Origin: Trichobilharzia szidati
Taxonomy: Eukaryota; Platyhelminthes; Trematoda; Strigeidida; Schistosomatidae
Assembly: GCA_944472155.2 (NCBI GenBank)
Contig: OX235279.1
Location: 160,974,199-161,038,198, forward strand
Direction of reading: 5' to 3'
DNA: 64,000 bases
The notes under the pieces are model-generated. The model had not been told where the DNA came from, searched no databases, and saw nothing but the letters and a program-made list of their open reading frames with translations. Below, piece after piece: positions 56,516 through 64,000 of this stretch (positions within the stretch are counted from its first letter, which is position 1; each line of letters begins with the position of its first letter). Made by a program: the position numbers and the translations under genes.

Positions 56516-56770
56516 TGTAGCATTAAGAACACAATATTCAGCGAAGAGACTCTTTTCAACGAATTTATTATCAAGCTGTACAATCGTATATATATGGTTT
56601 TTAAGAAATTATATCCGGTGAGGGAATTAGGTCAAGGGTGTGAATACATGAAATAATAATAGTATGAAATGCAATTAAAATATTTGTGATTATAACCATA
56701 GTGTAATGTCAAGTGGCACAATAATTAATGTCGTATATAGAATAATACATAAGGTGTATAGATTTTGGAA
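56516..56770 (+). repeat. PLE terminal sequence (pseudo-LTR), copy 1
   Basis: Contains GCGAAGAGACTC, GCTGTACAATCG, a short TA run, GGTTTTTAAGAAATTATATC, CCGGTGAGGGAAT and GTGAATACATGAAATAATAA. The reverse complement occurs at 57747-57960 and 62277-62490. The same sequence recurs at 59338-59477 and 63867-64000. Confidence 0.85.
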
Positions 56771-57040
56771 AGGGGTACAGAATTATAAGATTAGTAGACG
56801 AATATAAAATGTTACATAACATGGTATGAAATTTGATAAGACAGAATTCAATATTGTAAAACATATAAAAATTAATAATTTTAGGTTTAAAATGTCAAGT
56901 GGGTCAAGTGAAAAAGATTCGGAGTGAGAATAGTAACAATAATAATGATAATAATATTAATAATAATAATAATAATAACAGTAATAAGGGAAGAGTACAA
57001 AGAATAACTAAATAAACAAAATAAATAAATGTCTATCCCT

Positions 57041-57480
57041 CTACGGCCAAGACAGAAGTAGGGATTGCTCATACTTCTTTTGTACACAAAGGTATGGCTT
57101 AAAGTCATGAATTGCCAAGGCCTCAGCTGTCTTTAGAAGTCTGTAACGAATAAAACGCGGGAAGTTAGCATGGATTCTATATATGATCTTAAAATCATGG
57201 TCAGGGTTAACAGAGTGACAGAAGTCGATCAGGTGTTCCAAAATAGAGCTTCTCACACACTTCCTTTCTCCCTTATAAAACCAGGCTGGAATATGTTCTC
57301 GTATCCGTGTGGAAAGCGTCCTCTGACTACGGCCAATGTACCTTGCTCCACAAGAGCAGGTGAACTGATAGATGCACATGGAGGCGGCCAGACGGGGTAG
57401 CTTATCTTTTATAGAGGTAGAGAACAACTTGCGGCTAGCGAAAGTCATATGTAATTTTGCTGCATAGAACGTCTTACTGA
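57041..57480 (-). pseudogene. PLE GIY-YIG endonuclease fragment, unit 1
   Basis: The minus frame reads TFYAAKLHMTFASRKLFS, YQFTCSCGARYIGRSQRTLS, REHIPAWFYKGERK, SILEHLIDFCHSVNPDH, FKIIYRIHANFPRF and ends SLLLSWP. It is the same family as the PLE at 54311-56515 and keeps the nuclease part that copy lost. The entire RT is missing. The 35 codons upstream in the frame (57589-57485) are not PLE sequence. Confidence 0.85.
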
Positions 57481-57746
57481 CCGATCGTATGCCTACAACT
57501 ACGGGTTGAAAACGAAATGAAGTCGATTTTCCTGCGCAACCTGGAGGACTACTGTTTAATTCAATAATGATACGACATGGGTCAGACAAAGAGTGTATTT
57601 ATACATATATCAAATATTTAGCTGTTCAAACATTACTAACTTGTAGACAATCTACTATTTGACATTGTATCATACTTGATCGTGCCTGTAAAAATGGCAT
57701 GCATTTTCATGTAAATTTATGTTTATATGAAAATATAAAATTATTA

Positions 57747-57960
57747 TTATCATTATGTATTATTCTATATACGACATTAATTATTGTGCCACTTGACATT
57801 AAACTATGATTACAATCACAAATATTTTAATTGCATTTCATACTATTATTATTTCATGTATTCACACCCTTGACCTCATTCCCTCACCGGATATAATTTC
57901 TTAAAAACCATATATATATATATATATATGATTGTACAGCTTGATAATAAATTTCATGCA
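57747..57960 (-). repeat. PLE terminal sequence, inverted copy in unit 1
   Basis: Reverse complement of the copy at 56566-56770, including the TA run at 57911-57930. It forms the outer part of the left palindrome arm. Confidence 0.85.
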
Positions 57961-57961
57961 T

Positions 57962-58549
57962 TTATTCCCCTTGATGAATTTGAATAAAGCAAGAACAACA
58001 ATGGTTTGTGCAGAATGTTCCAGCTATAGCGACAAACACTTCATAAGGAATCCCACAATCTTTAACACGTTTTGCTTCAGGTGAACTCAAACTCGAATCT
58101 CTTTCAGTCGATTGAGTAATTCCTAACACTTCATTCACAGTAAGAATAATCCCTTCACTTCCATTCCTCCGTTCATTGTCAACACCACTCGTAGTCGCCT
58201 GATCATGACCGTCAACATTAGCAGGATCACCAACACTGCAATTAATTCCGACTTGTGAAGACTGATGGGATAAACCACAATACAAGATAATATCAGACCA
58301 GACATAATGAGTTAACTCGACCAACTCGCAAATTACAGCCTCATCAAATTCAAACGGGAAATTCCCGTGGGAATTCCCATCATAATTATCCAACAACTCA
58401 TCGAAAAAATTCTTATCCTCTTGAACTTCTTCCTCTCCAATATACGGTAAGTTAGTCAACTCTTTTTCATCTTCTACAGAGAAATTCTGTTGGACCGTCG
58501 ACCACATAGAGAAGCTCGGCAATGGATCCACGTGAGGGATTACTGTCAC
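57962..58549 (-). pseudogene. E(z)/EZH2-like N-terminal fragment, copy 1
   Basis: A 195-codon open frame reading VDPLPSFSMWSTVQQNF, SVEDEKELTNLPYIGEE, FFDELLDNYDGNSHGN and later GIPYEVFVAIAGTF. E(z)/EZH2 proteins carry QQNF.VEDE..L.NIPY.G(D/E)E, (F)IEEL..NYDGK.HG and EIF.ELV.AL in this order, in the stimulation-responsive motif and the SANT1L region that follow the EED-binding part. No SET domain is present. The frame starts with GTG and has no proper N-terminus, so it is a captured fragment, not a gene. Copy 1 has S where the other copies have F in NYDGN(S/F)HGN. Confidence 0.8.
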
Positions 58550-58745
58550 TGGTACATTATGATTTTCATTGTTGATTCTTACACCGAAGAAATAGGCTTA
58601 TCACACATAAGCGGAATTCGTATCGGTTCACATAATGACACTGGATTGGCACAGTTTCATTATGTGAACCGATAAGAATTCCGCTTATGTGTGATAAGCC
58701 TATTTCTTCGGTGTAAGAATCAACAATGAAAATCATAATGTACCA

Positions 58746-59333
58746 GTGACAGTAATCCCTCACGTGGATCCATTGCCGAGCTTCTCTATGTGGTCGACGG
58801 TCCAACAGAATTTCTCTGTAGAAGATGAAAAAGAGTTGACTAACTTACCGTATATTGGAGAGGAAGAAGTTCAAGAGGATAAGAATTTTTTCGATGAGTT
58901 GTTGGATAATTATGATGGGAATTTCCACGGGAATTTCCCGTTTGAATTTGATGAGGCTGTAATTTGCGAGTTGGTCGAGTTAACTCATTATGTCTGGTCT
59001 GATATTATCTTGTATTGTGGTTTATCCCATCAGTCTTCACAAGTCGGAATTAATTGCAGTGTTGGTGATCCTGCTAATGTTGACGGTCATGATCAGGCGA
59101 CTACGAGTGGTGTTGACAATGAACGGAGGAATGGAAGTGAAGGGATTATTCTTACTGTGAATGAAGTGTTAGGAATTACTCAATCGACTGAAAGAGATTC
59201 GAGTTTGAGTTCACCTGAAGCAAAACGTGTTAAAGATTGTGGGATTCCTTATGAAGTGTTTGTCGCTATAGCTGGAACATTCTGCACAAACCATTGTTGT
59301 TCTTGCTTTATTCAAATTCATCAAGGGGAATAA
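58746..59333 (+). pseudogene. E(z)/EZH2-like N-terminal fragment, copy 2
   Basis: Head-to-head with copy 1, 196 bases apart. The open frame extends upstream to 58698 (AYFFGVRINNENHNVPV) and ends at TAA 59331-59333. EZH-like blocks are QQNFSVEDE, LPYIGEE, NYDGNFHGN and ICELVELTH. A Ser/Thr/Asn-rich linker, not conserved in the family, follows before KRVKDCGIPYEVFVAIAGTF. The last residues (SCFIQIHQGE) do not resemble EZH and may be intron or element sequence. Absence of stops in all four copies suggests recent capture or selection on sequence. Confidence 0.8.
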
Positions 59334-59337
59334 ATGC

Positions 59338-59477
59338 ATGAAATTTATTATCAAGCTGTACAATCATATATATATATGGTTTTTAAGAAATTATATCCGG
59401 TGAGGGAATGAGGTCAAGGGTGTGAATACATGAAATAATAATAGTATGAAATGCAATTAAAATATTTGTGATTGTAC
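59338..59477 (+). repeat. PLE terminal sequence after E(z) copy 2
   Basis: GCTGTACAATCATATATATA, GGTTTTTAAGAAATTATATC and onward as at 56576; interrupted after GTGATTGTA by the LINE at 59478. Confidence 0.85.
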
Positions 59478-61234
59478 CTAATGTAACTAGTCAAGATAAT
59501 GGTAATTTTCCGGGTTTTAAAGAAGAGGATGTACTATTATGTTTGAAATCTTTAAATCCAACACACAGCCTTGGTCCAGATGGTGTACCAGGCATTCTTC
59601 TTCAAAAGTGTGCAGACATCTTGTGTCATCCTCTTACTCAAATCTTTAATGCATCATTCAACAAGGAAACGGTACCTGCTGACTGGAAAGAAATCAAGGT
59701 TGTACCTGTACAGAAATCATCATCTGGAGCAGGTATAAAGTTTAGACCGGTCGCTATAACATCTCCTTTTTTGAAAACTATGGAGAAACTTCTTTTGAAT
59801 ACTCTTAAACCTTCTTTAAAAGCTTTTAGTGACCCTAAGCAGTTTGCTTATAAGTGTGGAAGAAGTACATTAGATGCAGCCATTGTACTACACCACAATA
59901 TTGTTTCCTGCCTTGATAAGGGTGCTAAGTTCGTTCGAACAGCTTTTTTAGACTATACTGCAGCTTTTGACTCTGTTCCTAGGACACTTTTATCAGGAAA
60001 GATGATTTCAGCACAGACAGAGTCCTAGGCAACTAGATGGCTGTCTTCTTATTTTAAGGATAGGAGACAGCATACTGTTTTGGCTGGAAAGCGCTCCACT
60101 TCTCAGCTAACTGAAAGTGGTGTGACTCAAGGAGCAGTACTTTCTCCATTTCTTTTCTCTTTCTTTTTGCATGACCTTCCGAACTCACCCAACGTTAACT
60201 TCATTAAGTATGCTGATGATCTGACCGTTTCTGTCCCTGTAGTTTCCACATTGGATTGTTCCCATATGAATGGCTTCTTAGCTGAAGTTAAGGATTAGTC
60301 TAGCTCAAATGGTCTTAAACTAAATCCAACTAAATGTAATACTGTTGATTTCAGCTTGAGAAATGAAAAAGACATGCATGGATTGATCCAATCTCATGAT
60401 TGTTGTAATATTGATGGTACCATGATAGAGAGTAAGTCAAGTGTTTCTTATCTTGGCATTAGTTTCTCTTCAAACCTTTGCTGGTCGTCTCATATTCTTA
60501 TAGTTTCTACGAAAGTTTTCCGTCTGACTTATTACATAAAGAAGTTGAGGCACTCAGGTATAACCCAATCTCTTCTCATACAATTTATTAATTCATGTGT
60601 TTTGCCCATTATTCTTTATTGTTCCCCATTATTCTTCCCTGGGCTACTCAAAAAAGACCATATAATACTACGAAGAACATTGAGGGCTGTAAGTAGGGTC
60701 AGTGCTACCCCTTTGACTCAACTAACCGACACTGTTGTCAATAGGCATTTGAATTCTTGTAAACACTTAGCTAAAGTTATTTTGTCTGATAGTGAACATT
60801 CTCTTTATTCACATTTGTTTCCTTGTATCTCTTCGGGTAAGACCAGAAGAAATTTCATAAACATTTATGCTCGTACTACAAAATATAAAAATTCGACCGT
60901 ACCATATTTGGCACGAGTATTGTGTGAAGAGACGAATATCAGAAAAGAACTTTTACAACTTCTAAATCATTAACTAAACTAAAAAATGTAATGATGCATA
61001 TTATTGCATGTGTGATTTGTTATATTATTTATTTATTATTCACTATGACCTAGAAATGGTGTATTTTGTTGGGGTTTTTATTTTTCCTATTAACTATTAA
61101 TATTTTTAAAATTTTATACATTTATATAATTATAAAAAGAGCTAAACCAATGCAATACGTAAAATGAAACGCTGAAAATTCCATGCTGTAAATTGTTATT
61201 GTTGTGGAATAAAGTGATTATTATTATTATTATT
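59478..61234 (+). mobile_element. Young CR1/jockey-group LINE with (ATT)n tail
   Basis: Same family as 12633-14829. One frame (59468-60973) with two TAG stops (60026-60028, 60296-60298). RT blocks are GPDGVPGILLQKC, FRPVAITSPFLKTMEKLL, AFLDYTAAFDSVPR (motif A), GVTQGAVLSPFLFSFFLHDL (motif B) and KYADDLTVSV (motif C), then INSCVLPIILYCSPLFFPGLL and a C-terminus ending at 60973. The 3' UTR ends in (ATT)n at 61217-61234. It interrupts the PLE terminal sequence. About 10 bases of target are lost and no duplication is seen. The 5' end and endonuclease are missing. Confidence 0.88.
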
Positions 61235-61570
61235 AATGTCAAGTGGCACAATAATTAATGTCGTATATGGAATAATACATAAGGTGTATAGATTTTGGAA
61301 AGGGGTACATAATTATAAGATTAGTAGACGAATATAAAATGTTACATAACATGGTATGAAATTTGATAAGACAGAATTCAATATTGTAAAACATATAAAA
61401 ATTAATAATTTTAGGTTTAAAATGTCAAGTGGGTCAAGTGAAAAAGATTCGGAGTGAGAATAGTAACAATAATAATGATAATAATATTAATAATAATAAT
61501 AATAATAACAGTAATAAGGGAAGAGTACAAAGAATAACTAAATAAACAAAATAAATAAATGTCTATCCCT

Positions 61571-62010
61571 CTACGGCCAAGGCAGAAGTAGGGATTGCTC
61601 ATACTTCTTTTGTACACAAAGGTATGGCTTAAAGTCATGAATTGCCAAGGCCTCAGCTGTCTTTAGAAGTCTGTAACGAATAAAACGCGGGAAGTTAGCA
61701 TGGATTCTATATATGATCTTAAAATCATGGTCAGGGTTAACAGAGTGACAGAAGTCGATCAGGTGTTCCAAAATAGAGCTTCTCACACACTTCCTTTCTC
61801 CCTTATAAAACCAAGCTGGAATATGTTCTCGTATCCGTGTGGAAAGCGTCCTCTGACTACGGCCAATGTACCTTGCTCCACAAGAGCAGGTGAACTGATA
61901 GATGCACATGGAGGCGGCCAGACGGGGTAGCTTATCTTTTATAGAGGTAGAGAACAACTTGCGGCTAGCGAAAGTCATATGTAATTTTGCTGCATAGAAC
62001 GTCTTACTGA
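61571..62010 (-). pseudogene. PLE GIY-YIG endonuclease fragment, unit 2
   Basis: Same protein as 57041-57480 (ending SLLLPWP instead of SLLLSWP), same truncation point and same unrelated 35-codon lead. This shows the two units are duplicates of one rearranged ancestor rather than separate PLE insertions. Confidence 0.85.
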
Positions 62011-62490
62011 CCGATCGTATGCCTACAACTACGGGTTGAAAACGAAATGAAGTCGATTTTCCTGCGCAACCTGGAGGACTACTGTTTAATTCAATAATGA
62101 TACGACATGGGTCAGACAAAGAGTGTATTTATACATATATCAAATATTTAGCTGTTCAAACATTACTAACTTGTAGACAATCTACTATTTGACATTGTAT
62201 CATACTTGATCGTGCCTGTAAAAATGGCATGCATTTTCATGTAAATTTATGTTTATATGAAAATATAAAATTATTATTATCATTATGTATTATTCTATAT
62301 ACGACATTAATTATTGTGCCACTTGACATTAAACTATGATTACAATCACAAATATTTTAATTGCATTTCATACTATTATTATTTCATGTATTCACACCCT
62401 TGACCTCATTCCCTCACCGGATATAATTTCTTAAAAACCATATATATATATATATATAGATTGTACAGCTTGATAATAAATTTCATGCAT

Positions 62491-63078
62491 TTATTCCCCT
62501 TGATGAATTTGAATAAAGCAAGAACAACAATGGTTTGTGCAGAATGTTCCAGCTATAGCGACAAACACTTCATAAGGAATCCCACAATCTTTAACACGTT
62601 TTGCTTCAGGTGAACTCAAACTCGAATCTCTTTCAGTCGATTGAGTAATTCCTAACACTTCATTCACAGTAAGAATAATCCCTTCACTTCCATTCCTCCG
62701 TTCATTGTCAACACCACTCGTAGTCGCCTGATCATGACCGTCAACATTAGCAGGATCACCAACACTGCAATTAATTCCGACTTGTGAAGACTGATGGGAT
62801 AAACCACAATACAAGATAATATCAGACCAGACATAATGAGTTAACTCGACCAACTCGCAAATTACAGCCTCATCAAATTCAAACGGGAAATTCCCGTGGA
62901 AATTCCCATCATAATTATCCAACAACTCATCGAAAAAATTCTTATCCTCTTGAACTTCTTCCTCTCCAATATACGGTAAGTTAGTCAACTCTTTTTCATC
63001 TTCTACAGAGAAATTCTGTTGGACCGTCGACCACATAGAGAAGCTCGGCAATGGATCCACGTGAGGGATTACTGTCAC
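62491..63078 (-). pseudogene. E(z)/EZH2-like N-terminal fragment, copy 3
   Basis: Open 195-codon frame identical in protein to copy 2. It lies on the minus strand of unit 2, preceded by the inverted PLE terminal sequence and TA run (62440-62458). Confidence 0.8.
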
Positions 63079-63274
63079 TGGTACATTATGATTTTCATTG
63101 TTGATTCTTACACCGAAGAAATAGGCTTATCACACATAAGCGGAATTCTTATCGGTTCACATAATGAAACTGTGCCAATCCAGTGTCATTATGTGAACCG
63201 ATAAGAATTCCGCTTATGTGTGATAAGCCTATTTCTTCGGTGTAAGAATCAACAATGAAAATCATAATGTACCA

Positions 63275-63862
63275 GTGACAGTAATCCCTCACGTGGATGC
63301 ATTGCCGAGCTTCTCTATGTGGTCGACGGTCCAACAGAATTTCTCTGTAGAAGATGAAAAAGAGTTGACTAACTTACCGTATATTGGAGAGGAAGAAGTT
63401 CAAGAGGATAAGAATTTTTTCGATGAGTTGTTGGATAATTATGATGGGAATTTCCACGGGAATTTCCCGTTTGAATTTGATGAGGCTGTAATTTGCGAGT
63501 TGGTCGAGTTAACTCATTATGTCTGGTCTGATATTATCTTGTATTGTGGTTTATCCCATCAGTCTTCACAAGTCGGAATTAATTGCAGTGTTGGTGATCC
63601 TGCTAATGTTGACGGTCATGATCAGGCGACTACGAGTGGTGTTGACAATGAACGGAGGAATGGAAGTGAAGGGATTATTCTTACTGTGAATGAAGTGTTA
63701 GGAATTACTCAATCGACTGAAAGAGATTCGAGTTTGAGTTCACCTGAAGCAAAACGTGTTAAAGATTGTGGGATTCCTTATGAAGTGTTTGTCGCTATAG
63801 CTGGAACATTCTGCACAAACCATTGTTGTTCTTGCTTTATTCAAATTCATCAAGGGGAATAA
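63275..63862 (+). pseudogene. E(z)/EZH2-like N-terminal fragment, copy 4
   Basis: Open 195-codon frame identical to copy 2 except VDALPS for VDPLPS. It is followed by the plus-strand PLE terminal sequence that runs off the window. Confidence 0.8.
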
Positions 63863-64000
63863 ATGCATGAAATTTATTATCAAGCTGTACAATCATATAT
63901 ATATATATATGGTTTTTAAGAAATTATATCCGGTGAGGGAATGAGGTCAAGGGTGTGAATACATGAAATAATAATAGTATGAAATGCAATTAAAATATTT

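Larger units (their letters stand above)
56705..59477. repeat. Tandem unit 1 (PLE piece plus E(z) palindrome)
   Basis: Repeated at 61235-64000 in the same orientation with only a few base differences (offset 4530, then 4529). Removing the LINE at 59478-61234 makes the period about 2.8 kb. The third unit starts at the window end. Confidence 0.9.
57747..59477. repeat. Large palindrome 1 (arms about 0.9 kb, 18-nt spacer)
   Basis: The left arm 57747-58638 and right arm 58657-59477 are reverse complements with only a handful of mismatches plus a TA-run length difference. The spacer is CACTGGATTGGCACAGTT at 58639-58656. The arms contain the E(z)-derived frames. The right arm is cut by a LINE. Confidence 0.92.
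61235..64000. repeat. Tandem unit 2 (continues past the window)
   Basis: Near-identical to 56705-59477. Differences include GTCGTATATGG versus ATAGA at the start, a P to A change in E(z) copy 4, and the inverted palindrome spacer. The sequence at 63867-64000 is the start of the next terminal repeat. Confidence 0.9.
62277..64000. repeat. Large palindrome 2 (spacer inverted relative to palindrome 1)
   Basis: Left arm 62277-63167, spacer AACTGTGCCAATCCAGTG at 63168-63185, right arm from 63186 to the window end. The spacer is the exact reverse complement of that in palindrome 1. Confidence 0.92.

Noticed and set aside
56887..57108. Hydrophobic Ile-rich frames at 56887-57108 and 61417-61638 that look like membrane segments
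   Set aside because: They are translations of an (AAT)n microsatellite flanking the PLE 3' end, duplicated with the unit.
58490..63334. Four 61-79-residue frames beginning MDRRPHREARQ on the strands opposite the E(z) copies
   Set aside because: They lie antisense to the N-terminal part of the E(z) fragments and read through the palindrome centre; they are mirror frames with no independent support.

Overview
The window looks like nuclear DNA of a schistosome (blood fluke, Trematoda). It is AT-rich, contains spliced exons with GT/AG borders, and is packed with element families characteristic of that genus: SR2/RTE-like and CR1/SR1-like LINEs, CsRn1/Boudicca-type and other Ty3/Gypsy LTR elements, Penelope-like elements (PLEs) with GIY-YIG endonucleases, Merlin DNA transposons, a tRNA-headed SINE and a degenerate Sm-alpha-like hammerhead. 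Species is not decidable by eye.

Host genes are sparse. Position 1-462 is an unidentified terminal coding exon with a poly(A) signal. A single exon at 5416-5617 resembles HYDIN-type ASH/MSP repeats. Three ordered exons at 29226-29501, 31964-32118 and 38867-39201 encode an RRP46/EXOSC5-like exosome subunit, with introns filled by repeats.

Layout. 1-11.2 kb: two exon traces, a PLE split by a SINE, and mostly unassigned sequence. 11.2-20.5 kb: an old CR1-like LINE split by a younger LINE (5-bp target duplication) and by a CsRn1-type LTR element (4-bp duplication). 20.5-25.3 kb: a Gypsy element carrying an SR2 fragment. 25.3-27.1 kb: a Merlin inserted inside a Merlin (8-bp duplication). 27-39 kb: the EXOSC5-like gene with inverted LINE copies, several PLE relics and a third Merlin in its introns. 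39-49.4 kb: a degenerate PLE, a CsRn1-type element ending in head-to-head LTRs, and a Gypsy element split by a 1-kb mini-LTR element with identical LTRs. 49.7-54.0 kb: an SR1-like LINE. 54.0-64.0 kb: a PLE followed by the most remarkable region.

That region holds tandem units of about 2.8 kb. Each carries a PLE terminal sequence, a PLE endonuclease fragment, and two head-to-head copies of an open 195-codon sequence. That sequence matches the N-terminal part of the PRC2 methyltransferase E(z)/EZH2 (the QQNF.VEDE / NYDG..HG region). The two copies form a near-perfect palindrome with arms of about 0.9 kb around an 18-nt spacer, and the spacer is exactly inverted between the two units. A fifth, partial E(z) piece is fused to the 3' end of the neighbouring PLE reading frame. 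A transcript across either palindrome would be a long hairpin matching an epigenetic regulator, so this is the best candidate for something undescribed; an assembly artefact must be excluded first.

All positions were read by eye. Identity estimates are approximate and no database search was run.
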